Positions 41,908 through 51,130 of a DNA stretch of 64,000 nt are shown here, piece by piece. The stretch's first letter is position 1. Each line of letters begins with the position of its first letter. Where the stretch lies: assembly GCA_963814905.1 (NCBI GenBank), contig CAWFEM010000015.1:558001-622000 (forward strand), written 5' to 3'. Origin of the DNA: DASWJZ01 sp963814905. GTDB lineage: Bacteria > Pseudomonadota > Alphaproteobacteria > Rhizobiales > Afifellaceae. The position numbers were made by a program, and so were the translations under genes. The notes under the pieces were generated by a model that saw only the letters and a list, made by a program, of their open reading frames with translations, made no database searches and was not told where the DNA came from.

Positions 41908-42889
41908 TCTTGTTCCTTTCTTCCGTCTCTTCGCTGTCGTCGTCCGGGCAACCCGGCCCTGTCTCCACCTCCACCGTCGCATGGCGGATGCCGTGCTTCT
42001 GGCGCAGCCGCTCCTTGATGGCGGCGATGCTGCGCGCGGCATCGGCGTCGCGCGAGAGCCGCGCATGCAGCGTCGCCAGGCGCTGCTTTCCGTCGAGCGT
42101 CCAGACATGCATGTGGTGGATGTCGACAACGCCCTCCGCATTCTTCTCCACGTCGTGCGCGACGCTGTTGCGGTCGACGTCCTGCGGGGCGCCTTCAAGC
42201 AGGATCAGCCCGGATTCGCGCATGAGCCGCCATGCGCTGCCGATCAGCAGCAACGCCACGAGCACGGAGAGAAGCGGATCGGCCGGCAGCCAGCCGGTCA
42301 TAAGGATGATGAGCGCGGCGGCGATCGTGGCGACCGACCCGAGAAGATCGCCGAGCACGTGCAGAATCGCGCCGCGCAGATTGAGCGACTCTCGGTCGCC
42401 GCCATGCAGCACAATGAACACCAGGACATTGACGCCGAGGCCGATGCCGGCAACAGCGAGCATCGCGCCGCCGAGGATCGGGGCAGGCTCGGCCATGCGC
42501 CCGATTGCCTCCACGACGATCAAGAACGCTATGCCGAGCACGGTAAGCCCGTTCGTGTAGGCGATCAGAACTTTCAGGCGGTCGAAGCCGTAGGTCATGC
42601 GGCTGGTGCCCGGCCGATCGCCCATGCGGTAGGCGACATAGGCGAGCACCAACGCAACGGAGTCGGTCAGCATGTGGCCGGCATCGGCAAGCAGCGCGAG
42701 CGAGCCGGTGAAGAAGCCGGCGAACGCCTCCACCAGCATGAAGACGCAGGTCAGGAGCGCGGCGATGAAGAGTCGCTGGCGGTTCCCCGCGCCCCCCGCA
42801 CCGGCAGGCCCGTGATCATGATGCGTGTGGCCGCCTCCTGCATGGTGGTCATGCCCGGCGTGATGTTGATGCTCGTGCGGGACGTTCAT
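41894..42889 (-). CDS. cation diffusion facilitator (zinc/cobalt efflux)
   Basis: A 331-residue CDF transporter of the ZitB/CzcD type. The His-rich N-terminus (HEHQHHAGHDHHAGGGHTHHDHG) is followed by six membrane helices with the metal site HMLTDS (motif HxxxD) in helix 2 and a matching site in helix 5, then a cytoplasmic domain (HVEKNAEGVVDIHHMHVWTLDG). It exports Zn2+ or Co2+ in exchange for protons. ATG 42889 is used rather than an unsupported start 24 codons earlier. Confidence 0.9.
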   Translation of the reverse strand: MNVPHEHQHHAGHDHHAGGGHTHHDHGPAGAGGAGNRQRLFIAALLTCVFMLVEAFAGFFTGSLALLADAGHMLTDSVALVLAYVAYRMGDRPGTSRMTYGFDRLKVLIAYTNGLTVLGIAFLIVVEAIGRMAEPAPILGGAMLAVAGIGLGVNVLVFIVLHGGDRESLNLRGAILHVLGDLLGSVATIAAALIILMTGWLPADPLLSVLVALLLIGSAWRLMRESGLILLEGAPQDVDRNSVAHDVEKNAEGVVDIHHMHVWTLDGKQRLATLHARLSRDADAARSIAAIKERLRQKHGIRHATVEVETGPGCPDDDSEETEERNKNGTA

Positions 42890-43010
42890 TCTTTCAGCCT
42901 GCGCAGGATGCTTACTTCGCTTTCGCCCTCTTTTCCAAGGGTTTACGGGCACAGGCCGCAAAGGCGCCGGACATGACGACTTTTCGCCGCGTCTGGGGCA
43001 TTCTTCCCCG

Positions 43011-43316
43011 ATGCCCGTCTACTACAAATGGCCCGCCTATATCGGGAACGTGCTGCTCGCGCTCTGCGGCCTCATCATCGTCTTTGCCAACTCCGTCCCG
43101 GGGGGAGCCGCCGTCATCGCGCTGGCCGGCCTGAATCTCTTTCTGGTGCGCAAGCTCGATATCTTCTCCCAGGAGGAGGTCTGGCTCGCCCTGGAGATCA
43201 AGAAGGTGAAGATGCGCGAGGAGCTTCGGGCACTTCAGGAGAAGGAAGCCGAGGAGAGCGACGAACCCGATAAATCAAAACCGCCGCAGCTTTCCGGCCC
43301 GCAATCGACGAAGTAG
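43011..43316 (+). CDS. small membrane protein with coiled-coil tail
   Basis: A 101-residue protein. Two membrane helices (~12-27 and ~31-45) are followed by a charged helical C-terminus (KKVKMREELRALQEKEAEESDE) that looks like a coiled coil, and a Pro-rich end. ATG 43011 lacks a strong ribosome site. It is convergent with the GNAT gene, ending 3 bp before it. No family is recognised. Confidence 0.6.
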   Translation: MPVYYKWPAYIGNVLLALCGLIIVFANSVPGGAAVIALAGLNLFLVRKLDIFSQEEVWLALEIKKVKMREELRALQEKEAEESDEPDKSKPPQLSGPQSTK

Positions 43317-43319
43317 CGC

Positions 43320-44006
43320 TCAAGCGCCCGCGCCGACATCAAGCCGTGCGCGCTGCTTTCCGTCCGCGTCAAAATTCTCCGGCGCGAGCCAACGCCGCAT
43401 GCCGGCCCGGATGCGCGGCCACTCCGCCTCGGTTATGGCGAACCAGGCGGTGTCGCGGTTCCTGCCCTTCACCACCATGTGGCTGCGGAAGATGCCCTCG
43501 AACGCGAAGCCGAAGCGGAGTGCCGCGCGGCGCGACGGCTCGTTCGATGCGTCGCACTTCCATTCGAAGCGGCGATAGCCGAGTGCGTCGAAGGAATGTT
43601 CGGCAAACAGGAAAAGCGCTTCCGTCGCCATGCGGGTGCGCGCGATCTTCGGCCCCCAGAGAATGCTGCCGATCTCGATGACGCCGTGTTCGGGCGTGAT
43701 GCGCATCAGCGCCTGGCGTCCTTCGGCCCGGCCGGTCGCCGGGTCGATGACGGCGTAGAAACGCGGATCGTCGGTGCCGGCGGCCTTTTGAAGCCATGCG
43801 TCGAAATCGGCGCGCGTCGCGGGCGGCGGCTCGAACAAATAGCGGAAGCGCGTCTCAACGCCGGGTGCAAGCGAGGCTTCGAAGAGGCTCTCGCCATGGC
43901 GCGCGGGATCGAGCCGCTCCAGCCTGCACCAGCGTCCTTCGAGCGTTTCGGCGGTCGGGCGCTGCCGCGGCGTCCAGCGCGACAGGTCGCGCTCAGTCAT
44001 CGTCAT
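43320..44006 (-). CDS. GNAT family N-acetyltransferase
   Basis: A 228-residue acyltransferase of the RimJ/RimL-like type (Acetyltransf_3). After LEGRWCRLERLDP come the acetyl-CoA region GVIEIGSILWGPKIARTRMATEALFLF and the C-terminal SNEPSRRAALRFGFAFEGIFRSHMVVKGRNRDTAWF. It starts inside the end of the PEP-mutase gene (ATGACGATG overlaps its Asp-rich tail); ATG 44000 is an equal alternative. Substrate unknown. Confidence 0.87.
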   Translation of the reverse strand: MTMTERDLSRWTPRQRPTAETLEGRWCRLERLDPARHGESLFEASLAPGVETRFRYLFEPPPATRADFDAWLQKAAGTDDPRFYAVIDPATGRAEGRQALMRITPEHGVIEIGSILWGPKIARTRMATEALFLFAEHSFDALGYRRFEWKCDASNEPSRRAALRFGFAFEGIFRSHMVVKGRNRDTAWFAITEAEWPRIRAGMRRWLAPENFDADGKQRARLDVGAGA

Positions 44007-44823
44007 CACGGGGGCGCGCAAAGGCACCGTTGAGCGTGCTCGATCCGGCGGCGCCCGCATAGTCGAAATGGCGATGCGTGAGCGCCTGCGCCGCTTTCAG
44101 GAACGCGCCGAGCGCCACCTTGGCGAGGCCGGAGCCGATCGAGACGCGCTTCACGCCGAGTTTTTCAAGCGCTGCGACGTCGTCGGAGACGCCGCCAAGG
44201 CCGCCGAGCACGTTGACCGGCACCTTTACGGCCTGAACGACGGTGCGGACCTCCTCTTCCGTCGTCAGCCCGGGCGCGTAGACGACGTCGGCGCCCGCCG
44301 CTTCATAGACCTTGAGACGGCGCACCGCCTCGCCGAGCGGCTCGGGATCCTTGCTGAAAAACACTTCGCAGCGCCCGGTCAGCACGAAATCCGCACCGGA
44401 CCTGATGACCGCCTCCTTGGCGGCGGAGAAGCGCCTCAACGCCTCGTCGAGCGGGTAGAGACCGCCCGTGCCCTGATCCTGATCCTCCACCGAGCAGCCG
44501 GCGACGCCGGCATCGATGGCGCGGCGGATGGTCTCGCCGACCTCTTCGGGGCTGTTTCCATAACCACTCTCGAAATCGCCGTTGACCGGAAGGCCACTCG
44601 CCTCGGCCAGAAGGCGCGCATGTGCGATCGCCGTGTCGCGCGTCACTCCGCCCGAGGCGTCCGGCTTCGCCAGCGTCCAGGCGAGCGCGGCGGAGGATGT
44701 GGCGATCGCCTCGAAGCCGAGATCGGCAAGAAGCCGCGCGGTGCCGGCGTCCCACGGATTGGGCATGAGGAGGAGACCGGCGCGCTCATGCAGCGCGCGG
44801 AAGCGGGTGGCGGCGTTGTTCAT
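43993..44823 (-). CDS. isocitrate lyase / PEP mutase family protein
   Basis: A 276-residue TIM-barrel enzyme. PNPWDAGTARLLADLGFEAIATSSAALAW, NGDFESGYG, GCSVEDQDQG and LTGRCEVFF are the family blocks; the Asp of GDFE and Glu of VEDQ bind magnesium. Family members cleave C-C or P-C bonds (2-methylisocitrate lyase, PEP mutase, oxaloacetate decarboxylase), and the exact reaction cannot be fixed. The C-terminus ends in an acidic run that encodes the start of the GNAT gene. Confidence 0.9.
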   Translation of the reverse strand: MNNAATRFRALHERAGLLLMPNPWDAGTARLLADLGFEAIATSSAALAWTLAKPDASGGVTRDTAIAHARLLAEASGLPVNGDFESGYGNSPEEVGETIRRAIDAGVAGCSVEDQDQGTGGLYPLDEALRRFSAAKEAVIRSGADFVLTGRCEVFFSKDPEPLGEAVRRLKVYEAAGADVVYAPGLTTEEEVRTVVQAVKVPVNVLGGLGGVSDDVAALEKLGVKRVSIGSGLAKVALGAFLKAAQALTHRHFDYAGAAGSSTLNGAFARPRDDDD

Positions 44824-44832
44824 TGGAGCCTC

Positions 44833-45246
44833 TCAAGTTCCGATCACTGGGACGCCCTCCGCGCCGGCTGCCTTGATCAACGCACGATCGAGCGTCGCGA
44901 GCGTCGTTCGCCGGCGCTGCGCCAGCTCAAGATAGGCCGCATCGTAGACCGTGAGCCCGTGTCGATCTGCCAATTGTACGCTTTCGTGCCAAGCTTGCCC
45001 AAGGCTCTCCGGGTCGACGGCGATAGACAATGTTTCGAGGCTTGCCAGCGCACGATCTCGAAATGTCTGGTCGATCCGCTTTCGCCTGACCGCCACCTGA
45101 AGGGCATTGGCGACCTCGAAGCGCCAGCTCGCCGGAACGAAAGCGCCCTCGGCGCGAACGCGATCAAGAACCTCGTCTGCCGCCTCGCTCGCTTCATCGT
45201 CAAAATACCACGAGACGGACACCGAGCCATCGAGCACGAGACTCAA
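44833..45246 (-). CDS. vapC: PIN-domain toxin VapC
   Basis: A 137-residue PIN-domain ribonuclease. Acidic residues expected in the active site are Asp6 (LVLDGSV), Glu44 (RFEVANAL), Asp102 (YDAAYLELA) and Asp120 (TLDRALI). VapC toxins usually cut initiator tRNA or rRNA. The gene overlaps vapB by 4 bp, the standard toxin-antitoxin layout. Confidence 0.93.
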   Translation of the reverse strand: MSLVLDGSVSVSWYFDDEASEAADEVLDRVRAEGAFVPASWRFEVANALQVAVRRKRIDQTFRDRALASLETLSIAVDPESLGQAWHESVQLADRHGLTVYDAAYLELAQRRRTTLATLDRALIKAAGAEGVPVIGT

Positions 45247-45482
45247 GGTCGACCTTCGTTGATCAAATCCTTGATCTTGAGCCCGCCGAGGGTCACGCCC
45301 TTCCTCATCTCCCTAATGTCCCGCACCGCTTTGTCGGCAGCCTCCTTGTCTTTCGCTGCGTTAGGCACGAGCCGCGCGACGGGCTTGCCGCGTCGCGTGA
45401 TGACGATCTCCTCGCCCTTCTCGACCAGATCGAGAAGCGTCCCCAAGGTGTTCTTGGCCTCAAAGGCCCCGACATGGCGCAT
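45243..45482 (-). CDS. vapB: Phd/YefM-type antitoxin VapB
   Basis: A 79-residue antitoxin with the Phd/YefM fold: AFEAKNTLGTLLDLVEKGEEIVITRRGKPVARLV, then an acidic/basic C-terminal helix to wrap VapC. It lies first in the operon, after a palindrome (45505-45518) that may be its operator or an operator for another regulator. Confidence 0.92.
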   Translation of the reverse strand: MRHVGAFEAKNTLGTLLDLVEKGEEIVITRRGKPVARLVPNAAKDKEAADKAVRDIREMRKGVTLGGLKIKDLINEGRP

Positions 45483-45504
45483 CTCTCGCGCTCCAGTAAG
45501 CTAG

Positions 45505-45518
45505 ATAAGCTAGCTTAT
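45505..45518. promoter_or_regulatory. 14-bp perfect palindrome upstream of vapBC
   Basis: ATAAGCTAGCTTAT is a perfect palindrome located 23 bp upstream of the vapB start codon. Overlapping it, TAAGCTAG (45497-45504) and CTAGCTTA (45510-45517) form a second inverted repeat. The same motif occurs at the marR promoter (60235-60248 and 60250-60263), differing at one or two bases. Confidence 0.75.
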
Positions 45519-45560
45519 AGAGACGGGCCCAGGCGGCGCAAGCCCGCCCGTCTCCGGCCC

Positions 45561-47384
45561 TCAGTGGTTGTCGCGCGGATATTCGTGATGCGCGACATCG
45601 CGGTATTTGACCGCCGGCTTCAGGACCATGCCGTGGTCGAACTGATCCACGATGCTGCGCTGGATCTCCTGCCACGGCGTCTGGCTGTGCGGCACATAAC
45701 CGAGCCCGCCATTGCCGAGCTTCGACGCCACGTCCGCACGCCGCTTCTGCAGCTCCTCCTCGGAGATGAGGATATTGGCGGTGCGCTTGTTCAGGTCGAT
45801 ACGGATGCGGTCGCCGGTCTTGACCAGCGCAAGTCCACCGCCCGCGGCCGCCTCCGGCGAAGCGTTCAGGATGGAGGGCGAACCCGACGTGCCCGACTGT
45901 CGTCCGTCGCCGATCGTGGGAAGCTCGTTGATGCCGCGCTTCAGGAGCGCGTCGGGCGGCTGCATGTTCACCACTTCCGCACCCCCCGGATAGCCGATCG
46001 GCCCGGTGCCGCGGATTACGAGGATGGTGTTCTCGTCGATGCCGAGCGCGGGATCGTTGATGCGCGCGTGATAGTCCTCGCGCCCGTCGAAGACGACGGC
46101 CTTGCCCTCGAACGCTTCGGGGTCCTTGGGGTTGGAAAGATAACGATCGCGAAATTCCTTCGAGATCACGCTGGTCTTCATGATGGCGCTGTCGAAGAGA
46201 TTGCCCTTCAGATTGAGGAAGCCCGCCTCCGCCACGATCGGAGTGTCGTAGGTCCGGATCACTTCGCGGTCCCAGCTCCGCTTGCCCTGGCAGTTATCGC
46301 CCATGCTCTTGCCGTTGACGGTAAGCGCCTTCGGGTGCGGCAAGAGCCCCGCCTCCAGAAGCTCCGCCACCACGGCCGGAACGCCGCCGGCGCGATGATA
46401 ATCCTCGCCGAGGAAGCGTCCCGCCGGCTGCAGATCGAGAAGCAGCGGAATGTGATGCCCAATCCGCTCCCAGTCGTCGTTGGTGAGTTCCACCCCGAGA
46501 TGCGCGGCGATGGCGTTCAGATGGATCGGTGCATTGGTGGAGCCGCCGATCGCGGAATTGATGACGATGGCGTTCTCGAACGCCTCGCGCGTCATGATCT
46601 GCGAGGGTTTCAGATCCTCGTTGACCATCTCCACGATGCGCCGCCCGGTGAGATAGGCGATCTGGCCGCGCTCCTTGTGCGGCGCGGGGATCGCGGCGCA
46701 GCCCGGCAGCATCATGCCGAGCGCCTCGGCGAGCGAGTTCATGGTGGTCGCCGTGCCCATCGTGTTGCAGAAACCGGGCGACGGCGCAGAAGAGGCGACG
46801 AGCTCGAAATATTCCGGCATGGTGATCTCGCCGGCGGACAGGAGCTTCTTCGCCTGCCATTTGATGGTGCCTGAGCCGGTGCGCCGGCCCTTGTACCAGC
46901 CGTTCAGCATCGGCCCGACGGAAAGCGCGATCGCCGGCAGGTTCACCGTCGCCGCCGCCATGAGCTGCGAGGGCGTGGTCTTGTCGCAGCCGGTGGTGAG
47001 CACCACGCCGTCGATCGGATAGCCGAAGAGCGTCTCCACCAGGCCGAGATAGGCGAGGTTGCGGTCGAGCGCGGCGGTCGGGCGCTTACCGGTCTCCTGG
47101 ATCGGGTGAACGGGGAACTCGAACGCGATGCCGCCCGCCTCGCGGATGCCCTCGCGCACGCGCTGCGCCAGGATGATGTGATGGCGGTTGCACGGAGCGA
47201 GGTCGGAGCCCGACTGCGCGATGCCGATCAAGGGCTTGCCCGACTGCAGCTCCTCGCGCGTCAGACCCCAGTTCATGTAGCGCTCGATATAGAGCGCGGT
47301 CATGTCGGGGTCGTCGGGATTGTCGAACCAGATCTGCGACCTGAGCTTGACCTTGTCGCCGTTGGGCTTGGCGTCGAATGACAT
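45561..47384 (-). CDS. IlvD/Edd family dehydratase
   Basis: A 607-residue Fe-S dehydratase of the sugar-acid branch (like arabinonate or xylonate dehydratase). Cluster cysteines are in APCN (Cys65), TGCDKTTPS (131-139) and GFCNTMGTATTMNS (Cys206); the catalytic region contains KSMGDNCQGKRSW. The ribosome site CCGGAGGAATCC is excellent. It is divergent from an aminotransferase. Substrate is a sugar acid by family inference; the length and TGCDK pattern favour this over IlvD itself (dihydroxyacid). Confidence 0.9.
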   Translation of the reverse strand: MSFDAKPNGDKVKLRSQIWFDNPDDPDMTALYIERYMNWGLTREELQSGKPLIGIAQSGSDLAPCNRHHIILAQRVREGIREAGGIAFEFPVHPIQETGKRPTAALDRNLAYLGLVETLFGYPIDGVVLTTGCDKTTPSQLMAAATVNLPAIALSVGPMLNGWYKGRRTGSGTIKWQAKKLLSAGEITMPEYFELVASSAPSPGFCNTMGTATTMNSLAEALGMMLPGCAAIPAPHKERGQIAYLTGRRIVEMVNEDLKPSQIMTREAFENAIVINSAIGGSTNAPIHLNAIAAHLGVELTNDDWERIGHHIPLLLDLQPAGRFLGEDYHRAGGVPAVVAELLEAGLLPHPKALTVNGKSMGDNCQGKRSWDREVIRTYDTPIVAEAGFLNLKGNLFDSAIMKTSVISKEFRDRYLSNPKDPEAFEGKAVVFDGREDYHARINDPALGIDENTILVIRGTGPIGYPGGAEVVNMQPPDALLKRGINELPTIGDGRQSGTSGSPSILNASPEAAAGGGLALVKTGDRIRIDLNKRTANILISEEELQKRRADVASKLGNGGLGYVPHSQTPWQEIQRSIVDQFDHGMVLKPAVKYRDVAHHEYPRDNH

Positions 47385-47555
47385 GGATTCCTCCGGTTGA
47401 GGGGCGGCAAACTCGCGCGCTACCCCGCGGAAATCAACGGTAATCGGCGCGTTGCGGCAAAAAGTATGATTTTTTCTCCGCAGCCATCCGCCGCTATGCA
47501 ATCGGGGCGCGGGACATGTAGAACCGCCGCAAAACCGGGACCGGAAACGCCGCCA

Positions 47556-48764
47556 ATGACGCTCAAGACCATCGCCGCCTTCGACCGCATCGGCGAGGAG
47601 AACGCCTTTGCCGTCCTCGCCCGCGCCAACAAGCTCGCGTCGGAAGGCCGCGATATCATCAATCTCGGCATCGGGCAGCCGGATTTCCGCACGCCGGAGC
47701 ATATCGTGGAGGCCGCCGTGAAGGCGCTTCGCGACGGGCACCACGGCTATACCGCCGCCGTCGGCATCCCGGAACTGCGCGAAGCGGTCGCGCGGCGCAC
47801 GCTTGCGACGGCCGGCGCGGAAGTTTCGCCCGAGCTCGTGCTGATCGCGCCGGGTGGCAAGGTGACGATGTTCGCCGCGATCCTGATGTTCGGGGAGCCC
47901 GGCGCCGACATCCTCTATCCAGATCCCGGATTTCCGATCTACCGCTCGATGATCGAGTTCACCGGCGCGCGGCCGGTGCCGGTGCCGATCCGCGAGGAGA
48001 ACGGCTTCGCATTCTCGGCGGAAGAGACGCTGTCGCTGATCACGTCGAAGACGCGGCTCCTCATCCTGAACTCCCCCGCCAACCCGACCGGCGGAGTCAC
48101 GCCGCGCGCCGAGATCGAAGCGCTGGTGAAGGGGCTTGCCACGTGGCCCGACGTGGCCGTCCTTTCCGACGAGATCTACGACTGCATGACCTACGACGGC
48201 GAGGAGCATGTCTCGCTCCTCACCTTCCCCGAGATTCGCGACCGCCTCATTCTCCTGAACGGCTTTTCCAAGACCTGGGCGATGACCGGCTGGCGGCTCG
48301 GCTGGTCGATCTGGCCGGAATCGCTCTTCGACAAGGTCCGGAAACTCGCGGTGAATTGCTGGTCCTGCGTCAACGCGCCGACGCAGTTCGCCGGGATCGC
48401 CGCGATCGACGGGCCGCAGGACGAGGTGACGAAGATGGTCGCCGCCTTCGACCGCCGCCGCAGGATAGTGACGGAGCTTCTGAACACGCTGCCCGGCGTC
48501 TCCTGCATCACCCCGAAGGGCGCCTTCTATGCCTTCCCCAACGTTTCCAAGACCGGCTGGGCGGCGAAGAAGCTCGCGAGCGCGCTCTTGGATGACACAG
48601 GGGTGGCTTTGATCGGGGGACCGGATTTCGGCGTCCACGGCGAAGGCTTCATTCGCGTTTCCTACGCCAATTCGGAGGAGAACATCCGGCGCGCGATCGA
48701 GCGGATCGGCGATTTCCTCTCACGCCGCAATGCGACCGGCGACGAGCGGCTTGCCTCGGGCTAG
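47556..48764 (+). CDS. class I/II PLP aminotransferase
   Basis: A 402-residue fold-type I aminotransferase. NLGIGQPDFRTPEHIVEAA is the N-terminal substrate block, NSPANPTGG (172-180) and PLP Lys239 in NGFSKTWAMTGWRLGW are conserved, and the C-terminal Arg block is GFIRVSYANSEENI. It resembles aspartate/aromatic-type aminotransferases; substrate cannot be fixed. ATG 47556 is used; upstream frame is unrelated. Its end overlaps the convergent CDF gene by 4 bp. Confidence 0.9.
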   Translation: MTLKTIAAFDRIGEENAFAVLARANKLASEGRDIINLGIGQPDFRTPEHIVEAAVKALRDGHHGYTAAVGIPELREAVARRTLATAGAEVSPELVLIAPGGKVTMFAAILMFGEPGADILYPDPGFPIYRSMIEFTGARPVPVPIREENGFAFSAEETLSLITSKTRLLILNSPANPTGGVTPRAEIEALVKGLATWPDVAVLSDEIYDCMTYDGEEHVSLLTFPEIRDRLILLNGFSKTWAMTGWRLGWSIWPESLFDKVRKLAVNCWSCVNAPTQFAGIAAIDGPQDEVTKMVAAFDRRRRIVTELLNTLPGVSCITPKGAFYAFPNVSKTGWAAKKLASALLDDTGVALIGGPDFGVHGEGFIRVSYANSEENIRRAIERIGDFLSRRNATGDERLASG

Positions 48765-49702
48765 CCCGGACGTGGCCGCCGGCTGCGCGCCATCGCGGTT
48801 GCACTGAGAAACACCCGGTGGACGCCCGGGCATTGCCGGCGGATTTCGCTCTCCACGCGGTCGATCGCCGCGACAATCTCGTCGCCGGTCAGGTCGTCAT
48901 GGAAGCGCACTTCCATGTTCAACAGCACCTCGTTCGGGCCGAGCTGCATTGTGAGCGGGGGCTCGGCGGACTGGACGGCAGCATCCCCCTCCGCGACCGC
49001 CAAGGCCTTGCGCGTGACGTCCGGATCGGCGCGCTCGCCGAGGATCAGTCCGCGGCTCTCCACGATCAGAAGAAGCGCCACGCCGATCAGTACGATGCCG
49101 ATCAGCGTTGCGGCAACGCCGTCGATCCACGGCGCTTCGAAAGTGTGTGAGAGAAAGACGCCGGAGGCTGCGATGACGATGCCAAGAAGTGCTGCCGTAT
49201 CTTCGCCGACGACGACGAAGATCGAAGGGTCTTTGCTGTTTTGGAAGGTGGTGAACGCCGTCTCTTCCGCTTTGCGCGTCTTCAGCATCTCCCGCATCGC
49301 GATCCACCAGGACGCGCCTTCCGCCACGAAGGCGACGCCGAGCACTGCGTAGTTCCAGGCGGGCGAGCGCAGCTCCTCCGGATCAAGGATGTGGGTCCAG
49401 CCTTCGTAGATGGAGAGACCGCCGCCGATGCCGAAGAGAAGCATCGCCACGATGAGGCTCCAGAAATAGAGCTCCTTGCCGTGCCCGAACGGATGCATTG
49501 CATCGGGCGGGCGCCGGCTGCGGTGGATACCCAAGAGCAGGAGCACTTCATTGCCGGTGTCGACGACGGAGTGGAAAGCCTCCGACAGCATGGAGGAGCT
49601 GCCCGTTGCACTGGCGGCAACGAATTTCGCCACCGCGATGACGAGGTTCGCAGCGATCGCTCCGTAAACGGCGATCGGGCTCGATCCGGAAGAAGTCTGC
49701 AT
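48761..49702 (-). CDS. cation diffusion facilitator (FieF-like)
   Basis: A 313-residue CDF transporter with MLSEAFHSVVDTGNEVLLLLG and MHPFGHGKELYFWSLIVAMLLFGIG, the FieF (YiiP) pattern, giving six helices and a C-terminal cytoplasmic domain (MEVRFHDDLTGDEIVAAIDRVE). It lacks the His-rich N-terminus seen in the CDF gene at 41894, so probable metals are Fe2+/Zn2+. ATG 49702 is used; the earlier in-frame start at 49918 adds unrelated sequence. Confidence 0.88.
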   Translation of the reverse strand: MQTSSGSSPIAVYGAIAANLVIAVAKFVAASATGSSSMLSEAFHSVVDTGNEVLLLLGIHRSRRPPDAMHPFGHGKELYFWSLIVAMLLFGIGGGLSIYEGWTHILDPEELRSPAWNYAVLGVAFVAEGASWWIAMREMLKTRKAEETAFTTFQNSKDPSIFVVVGEDTAALLGIVIAASGVFLSHTFEAPWIDGVAATLIGIVLIGVALLLIVESRGLILGERADPDVTRKALAVAEGDAAVQSAEPPLTMQLGPNEVLLNMEVRFHDDLTGDEIVAAIDRVESEIRRQCPGVHRVFLSATAMARSRRPRPG

Positions 49703-49937
49703 TTCGGCTGCGGATATCCTTGGCCAGCCAACGACACAGCATCGCGGCAGTTCCGGCGGGAGACGAACGCGGTCGGGCGCGGCATCGCAAAAAACCGCGC
49801 AACGCACGGATTCCGGGCGCAGCCCGCTCATTTTTTGACCATATAGACAAAACTGTGCGGGTGCCCCTAAGCTTCTGTCGAGGCAGGGGACGAGGAGCGA
49901 GTTTCGCCCTCGCATCACAAAATTTCAGGAGGGGCAG

Positions 49938-50972
49938 ATGGCGATTTCAAGTCGTGACGGCACCGGGCGCATCAGGGGCTCGATCGGGCGGCGCGGACTT
50001 TTGAGGCTCGCCGCGGCGGGCATTCTCGCGCTCGGCGTCGGGTCCGGTGTAGCGACGGCGCAGGACAAGATGAAGGTCGCCGCGATCTTCTCAACGCCGA
50101 TCGAAGAGCCCTGGGTCAACCAGATCCACGAGGCCATGCTGAAGGCGCAGGACGAACTCGACGTCGAATATAAATGGGCGGAAAGCGTGCCCTCCGCCGA
50201 CTACGCGCGGGTGCTGCGCGAGTTCGCCCGCGACGGCTACAAGTTCATTACCGGCGACGCCTTCGCCGCGGAGGATATCGCCCGCCGCGTCGCCAAGGAA
50301 TTTCCCGACGTGGCCTTCGTCATGGGCTCCGGCCAGGGACCGGCGGACCCGAATTTCTCCGTCTTCGACAACTGGATCCACGAGCCGGCCTACCTCTCCG
50401 GCATGATCGCCGGCAGGCTGACCAAGACGAACACCATTGGCACAGTGGCGGCGATGGACATTCCCGAGGTCGCGCGGCTCACCAACGCCTTCTGCTCCGG
50501 CGCCAAGGAGGCGAACCCGGAGGTGAAGTGCAAGGTGACCTTCATCGGCTCGTTCTTCGATCCGCCCAAGGCCAAGGAGGCGGCGCTGGCGCAGATCGAC
50601 GCCGGCGTCGATGCGATCTACGCGGAGCGCTTCGGCGTGGTCGAGGCGGCGGCGGAAAAAGGCGCGGTCGCCTTCTCCAACATGTCGGACCAGTCCTCGC
50701 TTGCGCCCGATACGGTCGTCACCGGGCCGGTCTGGGACATGTGGCCGACCATCCAGGCGGCGATCAAGCAGGTCAAAGCCGGCGTCTACACGGCGCAGGA
50801 CTTCGGCACTTTCTCCTTCATGGCCAAGGGCGGCGCCATGCTCGCGCCCTTCCATGAATGGGAGACGAAGCTGCCGCCCGACGTGATGAAGATGGTGACG
50901 GACAAGGAAGCGGCGATCATGAGCGGAGACTTCCGCGTGCCGGTCAACGAGTCGACGCCGGTCTCCGAATAG
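49938..50972 (+). CDS. BMP family ABC transporter substrate-binding protein
   Basis: A 344-residue periplasmic binding protein (PnrA/BmpA family) for nucleosides. A twin-Arg-like signal (GRRGLLRLAAAG) and cleavage near AQD (~42) precede IFSTPIEEPWVNQIHEAML, then FVMGSGQGPADPNFSVFDNW and the C-terminal domain SQSSLAPDTVVTGPVW-like ligand block. The ribosome site AGGAGGGGCAG is very strong. It opens the transport cluster that also contains a purine/pyrimidine deaminase, which fits nucleobase or nucleoside uptake. Confidence 0.93.
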   Translation: MAISSRDGTGRIRGSIGRRGLLRLAAAGILALGVGSGVATAQDKMKVAAIFSTPIEEPWVNQIHEAMLKAQDELDVEYKWAESVPSADYARVLREFARDGYKFITGDAFAAEDIARRVAKEFPDVAFVMGSGQGPADPNFSVFDNWIHEPAYLSGMIAGRLTKTNTIGTVAAMDIPEVARLTNAFCSGAKEANPEVKCKVTFIGSFFDPPKAKEAALAQIDAGVDAIYAERFGVVEAAAEKGAVAFSNMSDQSSLAPDTVVTGPVWDMWPTIQAAIKQVKAGVYTAQDFGTFSFMAKGGAMLAPFHEWETKLPPDVMKMVTDKEAAIMSGDFRVPVNESTPVSE

Positions 50973-51010
50973 CAACGGCAGCGCCGCCGTGCGCTCCCGC
51001 ACACACGCAT

Positions 51011-51112
51011 GTCGTCATGCCCGGACTTGATCCGGGCATCCATTCCGTCACGCCGGGGGCACCTCACGACCGCACCGGAATGGATTGCCGGGTCAAGCCC
51101 GGCAATGACGAC
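51011..51112. repeat. REP-like inverted repeat pair
   Basis: Two 36-bp arms (51011-51046 and 51077-51112) are inverted copies of each other, each itself a small palindrome (GCCCGGA-CTTGA-TCCGGGC and GCCGGG-TCAAG-CCCGGC). This is the repeat family scattered in Hyphomicrobiales genomes. Placed between the binding-protein gene and the ATPase, it could protect the binding-protein mRNA. Confidence 0.85.
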
Positions 51113-51130
51113 GACGTGGGATGAACAAGG

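Noticed and set aside
47397..47555. Longer N-terminus for the aminotransferase
   Set aside because: The added residues have no family similarity and overlap the promoter region; ATG 47556 gives the normal start.
45561..48638. 1025-residue frame spanning dehydratase and aminotransferase region
   Set aside because: Only the last 607 residues are the dehydratase; the rest is antisense to the aminotransferase.
51011..51112. Possible CRISPR or phage attachment site
   Set aside because: There is one inverted pair only, with no spacer array and no integrase or tRNA nearby.
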